Assembly (NCBI GenBank): GCA_037954325.1
Contig: JBBMNZ010000007.1
Span: 8,347,001-8,411,000 of the forward strand
Origin: Fistularia commersonii
Taxonomy: Eukaryota > Chordata > Actinopteri > Syngnathiformes > Fistulariidae
Length of the DNA: 64,000 bases
Direction of reading: 5' to 3'
Shown piece by piece: positions 23,501 through 34,100 of this stretch (position 1 is its first letter; each line of letters starts with the position of its first letter). A program made the translations under genes and the position numbers. The notes under the pieces are model-generated. The model did no database searches. It saw only the letters and a program-made list of their open reading frames with translations, and was not told where the DNA came from.

Positions 23501-23959
23501 TGCCCGTTCCCGCCTCGAGGGCAGCGGAACCCCGAAGAAATCAAATTAATGAACCTTGGATGAGGCTAAATATTCATTCAAGATGGCTTGAAAAATACGC
23601 CCCTTTTGAAAAAAAAACCGCCTCGGCCAATCGCAGCCCGACGCCTCTCATCGCGTGCGAGGCGCATCGCGCTCCGATTGGTCGAGATGGCGCTTCGCCT
23701 CCACCGGACTCGGCGGGGATTCGCTGGTGCGGAGCAGCGGCGAGAAAAACAACGGGCCGGACGGAGCGCGCCTTCTGGCCCCGTCTCCTTCCAGCAGGGA
23801 CAACAGCGGGGAGACGGGCTTCTCTGGAGACCAACTACTAACTAACTTAGTTAGTAGTCCTCCGGGCCTCACCTGTCATCATGGAAAGATAAAAAAATTG
23901 CAAAATGAAAACATGAATTAAATGGTTATATTTATACGGTGATTGATACTAGAAAGTTA

Positions 23960-24600
23960 TTTACGAATAAGTATAATAAGAATAAGAACAACTTTATTTA
24001 CCTCAAAGGACATTGTTGTGCCAGAGTTTCAAGTAAATCATAACAATAATAAATAATAGTAGGAAATTTCCTTTTCACTTCCGGCGCTGTCTCGGGCGGC
24101 TGCCTGTCAGAGTTTCTCCTCACCTTAGTGTCTCTTTTTCCTAAATTCTCTACTTCTATTTTTCTATTTACTTCTTCTTGCTTTAGTAACTATCTTCCCT
24201 CAGCCGCAGGGAATCTTCAAGTCTTTGTAGTTAACAGTCAACAGTTAAGACAATTTATATTTCATTGTATTTCTTATTCTTCCTCCTTTCTACTATTATC
24301 TGTTACTGTTATGTTTTTTACTTGAAACTCTGGCACAACAATTTCCTTCAGGATAAATAAAGTTGTTCTCTCGAAATTGTATCAACAGTAAAAAAAGGTT
24401 GGGGGAGAATAAGAGATACAAATAAAACTATAAAGTGTCAAAGTCAAGGCTATAAAGTGTTTTAAGGTCTTGAGTACAAAGATTTTGAGATTCCCGGCGG
24501 CTGAAGGAAGAGGAATTAAAAAGTCTGATAGGAAAGATGTGGGAAAGATTTCCCACGTAGCTTCACCATTTTTAGTCATTTTTTTTTCAAAATCGCTAAA
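23960..24600. mobile_element. LINE 3'-end remnants in inverted arrangement
   Basis: Two copies of one repeat end lie in opposite orientation: about 23,980-24,050 (aacaactttatttacctc, ttgttgtgccagagtttcaa) and its reverse complement at about 24,300-24,375. A further block at about 24,380-24,540 matches the 61-kb copy (ctataaagtg, ttttaaggtctt, gaggaattaaaaagtctgat). On the minus strand the last block reads like a decayed LINE tail (FLSDFLIPLPSAAGNL). I take these as 3' ends of a fish L2/CR1-like LINE; the family name is uncertain. Confidence 0.55.
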
Positions 24601-25200
24601 ATAAAATTCACATGTACCGTTCAAATCTGAAGAAAAGACGTGCGGTGATTCCGCAACCAGCTGAGCCCACTATGGATTGCGCAATGATTCTGCTGGCATG
24701 CTATGCACTGAGACCATAGTGCAGTCTCTGTGGATGTCACTATTAAAAAAACACTTTTAATATATGAACTAAATTTCCATAGTTTAGCTGATGTGTCGAA
24801 TGTTTTTCGTCAACAACCGGTGCCCCCTACCTCATGGTAGGGGGCATCGCTGATCCCAGGGATCGTTCTCACTACTCGGCCACAGTATAATAGAATACTA
24901 AACAGGATACTAAACAGTTAGCAAGTCAAGTGCAGCTATCCAGCTATTTAAATATTAGTTAGTTAAACTAACTAATATTTAAACTCAACTGGGATCGTGG
25001 ACATAAAGGATGACATGGATTTAAAATAAACGTGTGTGGTTTATCTTTGAGGGATAGTTTGTTATGTCTGGTCCTGCAGCTAATCGGCCAGATACAACAA
25101 CGTAACAACAATGTAACAACGGTTTTTATTAAGTGATTACTGACATTCTTAAATGAAAGAAAATGCAGATGTTGATTCTCCTGGTAGGAAGCATCTCGAC
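24601..25200. other. Unassigned AT-rich intergenic sequence
   Basis: There is no recognisable gene. A short perfect inverted repeat, ttagttagttaaactaactaa, is centred near 24,966. The rest matches nothing I recognise. Confidence 0.4.
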
Positions 25201-25202
25201 CA

Positions 25203-25400
25203 GGATCCACTCTGACCCTGGAGGACGTCCACTGAGTTTGACCGGGTAAATGGTCGCCGACCGTGAGTTCGGCGTCTTGCCCCAGGACTTTTCAGAGGAG
25301 CCGGGGATCGAACCCCCAACCTTCTGAGCCACGGCCCCCCCCGAGGAAGAGCAGCTCGGGGTGCTGAGCCGTGGAGCAGTGAAAATGAACCATCCGAATT
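25203..25400 (-). mobile_element. tRNA-derived SINE-like remnant
   Basis: On the minus strand a GTGGCTCAG box (A-box-like) is followed by GGTTCGATCC (B-box consensus, 25314-25305) and then a SINE-like body (GGGGCAAGACGCCGAAC). This arrangement is typical of tRNA-derived fish SINEs. The spacing between boxes is short, so the copy is probably internally deleted. Confidence 0.55.
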
Positions 25401-26144
25401 TCATTAGTGAAACGTCTCAGTTCATCTCCTCCCGACTTCATGTCTGCTTGGACTTTTGGCCGCCGTGTTTGTCAGTAGATTGAGTCTGCTCCGTTGCCAT
25501 GGTGACGGGTGGACCTGCCAGAAAGTCTAATTTCCTGACTCAGGCTGTAAAAGCTGCGAGGTCCTCGACAGGTGCTATCTAGGCTCAGCACAGCACCCCC
25601 AATTCCCAGAGCAGATGGACGGAGTGGTCCTCCAGCAGACAGGAGGAGACTTTCCTGGAAGAAACAACGGTGACGTTCATCATCAGTTAGATGACACGGT
25701 TTTCATCCGTCTTTCTGCTGTTCAGCTTCACCAGAGAGCCCCCCCACGTAGGAGCTCATATACTTGTATTCAAAGCCTGAACCCCCCCCCCCACACACAC
25801 ACACACACACCCACCCAAATCTCCTCCCACCGGAATCCCATCCACCCTCTTCACGGGTTTCAGCCCAGAGCTCTGTGTCACAGCACTGCTGCCGGGTCCT
25901 TCTGAGCTTCTTTAGCTTCTCCGTGAACATCCAGCGGCCGCATCCGGGACTCCTGCCAGGTACAACGGGATGGACATCCAGTTTGTTCTGTTCATCTCAA
26001 GGAGTGAAAAAGATCTTCTCTTGATAATCACGTGATCTGATTCCTGTCTTTGCAGCTGTGGATAGAAGTGCAGCTCCCTTTGGTCCAGACCTCCAATCCG
26101 CCGACCGCGTTTCTCACCTGAAGGGACGTCAGAGGAGCGTCAGG
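25401..26144 (+). promoter_or_regulatory. Upstream region and leader exon of the glutamate receptor-like gene
   Basis: A CAG acceptor ends at 26055 and the exon with the initiator ATG runs from 26056. A donor-like ccag|gtacaa near 25,961 may end a non-coding leader exon. A C-run followed by (CA)n lies at about 25,780-25,812. Confidence 0.4.
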
Positions 26145-27041
26145 ATGCTGCTGGGCTTCTTCTTCTCCGTGTCCGCTGGGTTCCTCCTCCGAATGGCCAC
26201 GAGCACCGCAGGTAAGCAGCTCCTTCTGCAGACGTGGAGCTCGGCCAGGAGAATCCAAGCGATTCTGCCTCCTTTTCGTTTCTTCTGGGTCGAAGTGGAA
26301 GGAGCGCCGGTGCAGGAGGAGAACCGGGCTCGTGAGAAACGTTCACAGTCTTACATTGTGTGGGTTCAAAGTTGGACCATGTCGGCGTCTGGCAGCCGAC
26401 TCTCCAACCCTGCCAGGCTCCTCGTGTTGTCCATGCCGGATCTGCTCGGCGGTTCCTCTTGCTTGAGGAGACTCAAACACACGATCTGTCAGCTCAGTGC
26501 GGCGTCACCGTGCAGCGCCACATCCTGTCCAGCTCTTGATGAACAGGAAGCAAGTGGCTGACATCCCAACAAAAGTGCTAATAAATCATCCGGGGGCTTC
26601 AGACGGAGGCCCAGCGTCCTGGAGAGCCTGAAGAAGGATGGGGCCGCCAACAGCTTCTACCACTGTCATATTTTGAAAAGGAGGATCTGACAGCTGTCAG
26701 GCCCCGTCCCCCCGTGGTGGCGGATCCCCGAGGCCGGGGGCTTTTGATAGTCTTTGACTGCCCCGCCGTCCCGCAGCAGGCGTCGCTTTGAACCAGCGGG
26801 CTGCTCCAAGAAGTTCTCCAAGCAGGAGACGACAGCAGCCAGATCTCTGGGACGCCGGAAAGACTCTGAGGAGAAGCCTGGAGCAGATGAGAAGCTCCTT
26901 AGATGATCCCAGGTGATGGGAGAATGTCAGCAGAGATGAAGTTCTGATAACTAGGACGCCTCATTGAAGGTGCTGCTCAGCGTGAAATGGTGCATCTTCA
27001 TCACCATTAAAGAAGGGATGAGGGTTTGTGTTGGGCTACTG

Positions 27042-27080
<39 letters not shown>

Positions 27081-29462
27081 ACATTCTGACTAACAGTCCC
27101 TTCTCTCCTCCTGGTCCTCAGTGCCATCAGAGCTGAGAGTCTCCACAATCAAGGTGAATCGTCTCTTTATTCCAGATCTTCTGTGAATGTTCCTTCAATG
27201 TCAAAACATCAAGATCAACCTCTGGTGCTCCTCCGTGTTCCCCCGCAGCAAGAGCCCTACACCATGTCCAAGGGCTCTCAGCTGGAAGGGTTCTGCATGG
27301 ACCTCTTGTCGGAGATCGCGGAGAAGGTGGGCTTCAAGTACAGAGTGCACCTGGTGAAGGACGGTTCCTACGGCCGCCAGGATGAGAACGGGAACTGGAA
27401 CGGGATGATCGGAGAGGTGACCAGAGGGGTGAGTGGTTGAGGTTCTGCCAGTGTGGAGTCTCCATGTTCTCCAGATTGGCTCCAGATTGTCTATAGGTTG
27501 ACAGCTGACCTGTCCAGGTGACACCCCGCCTCTCTAGAAGGCATCTGCAAGGGATGGAGCTCATCTCTTATTCCGGAATCTTACAGATGTTTATTCCCAG
27601 TGAGGGTTGTCCTGACGTTTCGGCCTCTCTCCAGGAGGCGGACCTCGCCGTTGCACCGCTGACCCTCACGGCGGCCAGGGAGAAGGTGGTGGGGATGACC
27701 AAGCCTTTCATGCAGACGGGGATCAGCATCCTGTTGAGGAGGGACATCTCCGAGGAGACGGGGCTGTTTGATTTTTTGACCCCCTTCACGGTGGAGACCT
27801 GGGTGGGCATACTGACCGCCCTGCTGGGGACGGCAGCTTGCATCTTCATCGTTGCCAGGTTGGGTTGGTTGTCATGGAGATGTCCCCCAACGCCCTCTGG
27901 GTTGCTGACACACTGAATTAAATGTTCTTCTCAGACTCAGCCCCTGTGAGTGGAGCGACCCTCAGAGTGAGAAGAACAGATTCAGCTTTCTCCACAGCCT
28001 GTGGTTCACAGCTGGAGCTCTGGCTCTCCAGGGTAAGAACCACCCCGACCTCTGTTCGCTGGAGCCGCCTCAGACCTGAAGAGAAGAGCCTCGGTCAGAT
28101 ATAACCAGCCTCCCGACTGTTCTTCTAGGTGCCGGTCCTCACCCTCGTGCTCTGTCGGGCCGCGTGGTCTGCTGCAGCTGGTGGTTATTCACCCTCTTCA
28201 TCCTGGCCAGTTACTTCTCCAACCTGAGTTCTCCCCGGAGCACCGAATCCTCCGGGCTGATGGTCAAAGGTTTCGAGGACCTGGCCAATCAGGACAGGGT
28301 CCAGTACGGCTGCCTGTCCGGCTCTTCCACCCTGGCCTTCTTCAAGGTTGGTCCGGGAAGGACAACATTGACGCTCCCGGGACAGAACGCTTGAGATTCA
28401 CATCGCCCTCTTCCCTGTCAGAACTCCGACAACCCGCTGTACCGCCGCATCTACGAGCACATGGAGAGAACCAAGAGCTTCGTGTCCTCCATGGACGAAG
28501 GGGTCCAGCGGGCCAAGGAGGGGAACTTTGCCTTCATTGGGGAGTCGGTGTCCCTAGACCTGGCCGTGGCCCGTCACTGCGAGCTGGTCAGAACCCACGA
28601 AGTGGTCGGCATGAGGGGCTACAGCATCGCCACTGCAATCGGTGAGGTTCAGACCCGCTCTTCTAGACACCGACGTCCACAGTCATACTTTCCACCCAGG
28701 AGGGGCTTTTCCCTTGAATAGATCAATCGGATCTCCTTCTTCTCCTCTGGGCTGCTACCTTAAGGGGTCGCCACAGCCAATCAGCTGCCTCCATCTAACC
28801 CACAGCCAATCAGCTGCCTCTATCTAACCCACAGCCAATCAGCTGCCTCCACCCAGCCCTCTCCCCTGACACCAGCAGACCCGTGGACCTCTTCCCCTCC
28901 ATCGTCCCTGGTCTTTCTCTGAGCGGAAGGAGCTGATGGTCTTGGATCTTTGTGAACCTGTCCCACTGTTGCAGGTTCTCCGCTCATAAAGAACCTCAGT
29001 GTGGCCATCCTGCAGCTGAGTGAGGCCGGGGAGCTGGCTTTCCTGCAGAGCAAGTGGTGGGCCAGCAGCTGCATGGCGGAGGCCGCCAAGACCTCGGCGC
29101 TGCGTCCCCACAGCCTGAAGGGCCTGTTCCTGGTCCTCTGCCTGGGCCTGGCGCTGGGAACCCTGCTGGCTGTGGTGGAGCTGTCTTCCAGGAGCCGCAG
29201 GAGAGCACTGGGCCAGGAGGTAGGGGAGCCGACCGCAACCCCGGGAGCAGCGGCGCTCTTTTTTGAGACCCGATGAAGGACTCCGAGGCGCTTCTGAGGC
29301 ACATCCAGGATTCATCTGTGAACCTTCACCTTGTTTTAATCTAACTGTCCTCCACAGAAGTCCTACTGCTCTGTCCTGACGGAGGAGCTGCGCCTGCGCC
29401 TGAGGAACCGCCGTGATGACAAGCCTCGGGAAGCCGCCGACAAAGAGAAGGACAAGCCTTAG
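26145..29462 (+). CDS. Kainate-binding-protein-like ionotropic glutamate receptor
   Basis: Nine coding exons (26145-26211, 27122-27153, 27249-27428, 27635-27858, 27935-28032, 28129-28346, 28422-28641, 28975-29219, 29358-29462) total 1,389 bases, giving 462 residues. Residues 1-22 are a signal peptide; there is no amino-terminal domain, as in chicken, frog and goldfish kainate-binding proteins. Ligand-core residues are kept: EPYTM (35-39), PLTLTAAR with R108, GSSTLAFFK, and E314. M1 spans about 145-167, M4 about 397-417. The pore loop reads ALALQGAGPHPRALSG, with Leu199 where AMPA/kainate subunits have the Q/R-site residue. The SYTANLAAF gate has become SYFSNLSSP (228-236). It should bind glutamate or kainate at the membrane, but conventional gating is doubtful. 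The frame is intact, so this looks like divergence rather than a pseudogene. Family sure, orthologue name not. Confidence 0.88.
27046..27078. repeat. (CA)n microsatellite in receptor intron 1
   Basis: About 16 CA units lie 40 bases before the second coding exon. Confidence 0.9.
28735..28860 (-). repeat. LINE-tail fragment with three 29-bp tandem units
   Basis: In intron 7 of the receptor gene a 29-base unit (acagccaatcagctgcctcc plus atctaaccc) occurs about three times at 28,770-28,852. It is preceded by ggggtcgccacagcc and ttcttctcctctgggctgct. On the minus strand this matches the TGGCGACCCCT...AGAAGAAG tail also seen near 31,330, so it is probably the 3' end of the same LINE family, expanded locally. 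Confidence 0.6.
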
Positions 29463-29870
29463 AGACGAGGGGCTGGTCGAACTCCTCAGTCCTGCACCAG
29501 GGTTCCTTAGATACTAGCTGGAGAGCAGCTTCTCCTGCTCCGTGACACATAGAAAAGTAGCCTGGTTGTTTCTTGAAGTTAATATTTTATTAAAAGAAGA
29601 GTTTGACTAGAAATGCCCTGAAAGCGAACACTAGAGATTACATCCCATAATGACAAGCCACGAAGCTCCAGCTGAGAAAGGATCCCGGCTAACAGAAGGT
29701 CTCCCGCTCTCTGAATCTCTTCATCTGCTATTGGCAACGTCAGTGACTCCCTCAGGATCTACTGCTCCTGCAGAGGAGTGTGTGTGGAAGCAGACTGGAC
29801 TGTAAACATCTCAGTGGGCCTAGAGTAGAATGATAACAACAATAAAGGTCTAACGTCCTCCTCCTTCCTG
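29463..29870. other. Overlapping convergent 3' UTRs
   Basis: The plus-strand receptor gene stops at 29462 and has AATAAA at 29841-29846. The minus-strand plch2 stops at 29871 and has AATAAA at 29591-29586. If both signals are used, the two 3' UTRs overlap in antisense by roughly 250 bases. Poly(A) use is inferred. Confidence 0.5.
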
Positions 29871-31103
29871 TCATGAAGGTCCGTCCTCCGCCTCCCGTGG
29901 CCCTCCGTCCATGAACAGGGGGGACCTACAGCGGATCTCGCTGAGCTTCTGTTCAAACAGGGCCTTCATCTCCCTCTGCAAGGTGCCCTCCTGCGCCCCC
30001 CCGCCAGGCGGGCGCGGGAGGTCCGGGAGGTCCGGGAAATCCGGGCTGTTGGTGCCGCTGCTGCTGCTGGAGGTGTCGGACAGGCACAGGCCGTTGGGGA
30101 CGGGCCTGGCGTGGCCGCTGTAGCTGCCAATGCTAGGCTGCCGCCGCGTCTGCCACTGGATCCTGCGGTGGAGCAACGCCGGCGTCTGAGGGGAGGTAGC
30201 GGGTTTCCGTGGGCAACTGTGTGAGCGGGCTTGCGTCCGCACCGGGGTGGACGGCCAGGGGACGGCCGGGGCTTCCAGGGTCCGCCTTCCCCTGGGCGGG
30301 GACGACGGATGGGTCCGGGGAGGCGGAGACCCCGGCTCCGGTCCGGAGGGTCCCTCGGCTTCCTCCGTCTCCAATCCTTCTGGAAATTCCCCGCATGGCT
30401 GCGGCTGGCGACCCGTCTCCAGCTCGGCGATGTCGGACCCCCGGGGCTCCGTCGGGCCGTCGGGGGAGGGGCTCCGGGGACGGGCACCCATAGGGGGGCC
30501 TTCCAGGTCAAGGCTGTCCGCTTTTTCCAGGGACGCAACCGGCGTGCGGTGCGAGTCAGTGGAGGACATCTGCCAGAGGAGCCCTCTCCTGGTCTCCGGC
30601 GGCTGATGAATTCTGACTCTGTGGGCCCGTCGGACGGGCTCGCTGACGGCCCCCCGCTGGACGGCCTGCAGCAGGGAGGACGCGTCCCCGCTCCGGCTGT
30701 CTTGGGAGAGGCAGTCCAAGTCCTTGCGAAAGAAGAGCGCTCGGCCGTCTTCGGAGGACTGCACCGAGAAGTCAACAGACGGCTGGCGCTGCTGGCCCTT
30801 CATGTGCTTCTGTGCCGCTTTCTTGATGTGCTTCCTGGCCACCTGCACTGCCTTCGTGGGTTTCAGCTGATTTGCGGAGAAAAGAGGCGGAAGGCGTCAG
30901 AGCGTCGCGGGCGTCCGAACAGAGACGGGCGGGAAACCGGCTCACCTTTCCCGTGATGTCATTCACAGCGACGTGGACAAAGATGGAGGACTCAGCCATC
31001 CCCTCCAGGTATACGTGACGGTAACCTGCAAAGGCACGGGTCACGTGACCTCCAGGAGCTTTTAGCACACCGATACAGCTTCAGTCAAACGTTGCCACCA
31101 GAA

Positions 31104-31151
<48 letters not shown>

Positions 31152-34100
31152 TGAAAGTCCACAGCAGATCCACCAGGGATGTTCCTCTGTCTGCTCGTCT
31201 GATCAGAGTATTTTTTCTGCTGGTCCAGATCAGCACTGTGACACCTGCAGAGGTTTCAGGATCTCCACCGTCCCAAACCAAAACACCACATGGGATCTGC
31301 AGGTTCTTCACCGGCTCTCCTCTTCTTCTTCTTCTTTCGGCTTTTCCCTTCAGGTGTCGCCACAGCGAGTCAACTTTCTCCATCTAACCCTATTCTCTGT
31401 ATCGTCCTCTCTCACACCAACTACCTTCATATCCTCTCTCACTACGTCCATAAATCTTCTCTTTGGTCTTCCTCGAGACCTCTTGCCTGGCAGCTCCAAT
31501 TCCAGCATCCGTCTACCAATATATTCACTATGTCTTCTCTGTGCATGACCGAACCATCTCAGTCTGGCTCCTCTGACCTTCTCACCAAAGCGAGGTAAAT
31601 GTAGAAACCTACGAGGATGACTTGAAAGGGGAGGAGATGGTGTAGGAGACTGGAGCAACAGGTGTTTCTGCTCCAACCCACCTGGCATCATGCTGGTGAA
31701 AGCTATGGTCCTCTGCCCGATGAAATCCCGTCCGATGGGGTCATGATCCCACACCTGGAAGCGAACCAGGGCCACCTGTGGCATTTGGATGTTGAAGACG
31801 AGGGTCTCCTCCCACATGGGGTTGAAACCTGGAATGGGCGGCCAGTGAATGGCGGTCAGTGGACGGAGACACTTCCTGCATCTGCTCTAAGAACATACCG
31901 TTGTCGTCCACCACCCGGGTCTGCTGCTTCGAGCAGTCCACAGACAGGCCGATTATCTCCACCTCCACGAAGGGGTCGATGATCTAGGCGAGAAGAGGCT
32001 CCAATCATCAGAGAAGAAATAGACACGTATGTATTCAAAGGGCTGCAGTAACGAAGAAGTCATCTGATCTTCGGTGGAGGAGCATCTCGGAGAAGAGCTC
32101 GGGTTCTTGGAGTTCGGTTATGGTTCCCTGACTCGGCTGCAGCCGCTGTTGTTTCCCTGTGGGTGTCCTCACCTCTCCTCTGTCCCCAAACATGGAGTCC
32201 TTGGGTTTGGGAAGCTGCTGTCCACTGATGATCTTCAGCACCAACTGGGTCTTCCTGTGTCCCGGCAGAGGATCGTCCAGAGTCGGGTTAAAGGCACCTG
32301 AGAAGATCAAGCCCAGAGTAGCACCTTCTCCGTGCCGGAGCCGATCCCCTCGACCCCCGCGGACATACCGACCTTTACACATCAGCTTAGGCTTCAGGAT
32401 GTAGCCGCAGTTCCCGTTCCTGGAGAACTTGGCCCGGTTCAGTTCCAGCATACGACCCTCCGTCTGGTAATTGAGCGCCACTGAAACCAGAAGTTAGCGT
32501 CGGGTCAATCCAGTGGACGGAGCTCGTGGGGAGCGGCTCTGCTGCGGCCTACCCATGTGGCAGCCTGCGTTCCAGTAGGGCTGGGGGTTGAAGTTGCTGG
32601 AGTCCACCCGGTAGTTGGACGGGTAGACCCGCAGGAGCTGCCGCTGGTTTAGCCGCACCAGCTGAGCCGGCTTCAGCTGGAGGATCTGGTTCATCACGGT
32701 TTCGTTGAGGGAGGAGACCTGCCAGCTGTTGGTGAAAGCTGCCCCCCGGGGCGGAAATACAATTCAGCATCTGCTCGCTGTCCAACATCTCCAACATCCC
32801 AAAATGAGCTTCAAAGTGCCGGGTTTACCCTGCGTGTCTATGTCGTGCACTCGGACAGACTTTGTATACTGGACCAGGTCGGACAGCGCCCGGGACAGCC
32901 TCATGGTCCTCCTTTTCCTGGGGGAAGGCGTCAAATGTCAGGGGAGTGATTGACAGAGCAGTGAACCAATGACTCTGCGGGTCAAAGCCGTCCTCACTTG
33001 GGATGGTAGACTATCTGCGCCCTGTCCCTGCTGCCGCTGTTGTCCGACTCCCCGTCGGAGGCTGCCTTGCTTCTCCCCCTCAGTCTCTTTTTCCTCTGAA
33101 ACACACACCTACTTGTCAAGGACTTGAGAAGAGAAAGGAGGAATTCATCCGGAGGCTTCGGAGTGCCGACCTTCCGTTTGAAGCTCCGAATGATGGACCG
33201 TCCAAATCGTCTCTTCTTCTTTGGCTGGCCGGGAGCAGAGACGCCGTGTCCACCCTGCAACGGTCCGACATCAAGGTGGGGTTAACTCATCTCCTGCTCG
33301 TATCTTCTGTCGATGTACGCTTTTGGTCTGCGGATCTTTGGGATGGACTTGCCTGTGAGTTATCTCCTCCGCACTCCTCGTCCTCCTCATCGTCGTCCTC
33401 CTCTTCCTCCTCCCCAGTGTCCTCATCAGACACATCACCTTCTTCTGCATCTGGATCGAGGTTCGCTGGCAGCTTTTTTCCCTGGAAACCGAAATTAAAA
33501 TCAAAATCCTTCCATCCCGGCCCCCCCTACCCCCGCCACACACACACACACACACACAAACACACACCTTGACCAAGATCTTGCCCTTGAGGATCTCGGG
33601 CGAGGGCAGCTTCTTGCACTCGTGCACGTTGACGTGGGTCAGGTCTAGCTTATCCTGCAGCACTTCCCTCAGGTACTCTGCCATCTTCTTCTGCTGAGGC
33701 ACGCTGCAGTGGTTCTCGATGGACAGTATCACCGGGTACCTGCGGGGCGAGGGGGGGGGTCCAGATGGTCACTGTCTCCCGGGAGCCCTCGGCAGAGCGT
33801 CCCGGTGGGTCGGCACTCACTGTGACTTGGCGAACGCGTATTTGTCGATGGTCTCAATCACGTCTTTGAAGAGAATCTTTGAGGTCAGGGTGTAGCCGTG
33901 GTGGATGATGGGCTCCCCGTCCGGCCCGTCCCAGCAGTCCACTGAGGAGGAGACCATCGCGTCCGTCACCTTGTCTTCTGTCTAATTCAGTGGTTCTTAA
34001 CCTTGTTGGAGGTACTGAACCCCACCTGTTTTACATGCGCATTCACCGAACCCTTCTTTATTGGATCGAGGATCGGTTCGTTGATGGATACAAAGAACAG

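Noticed and set aside
25305..25314. Possible tRNA gene (GGTTCGATCC box)
   Set aside because: Only box-like promoter elements are present, with no cloverleaf; it fits a tRNA-derived SINE remnant.
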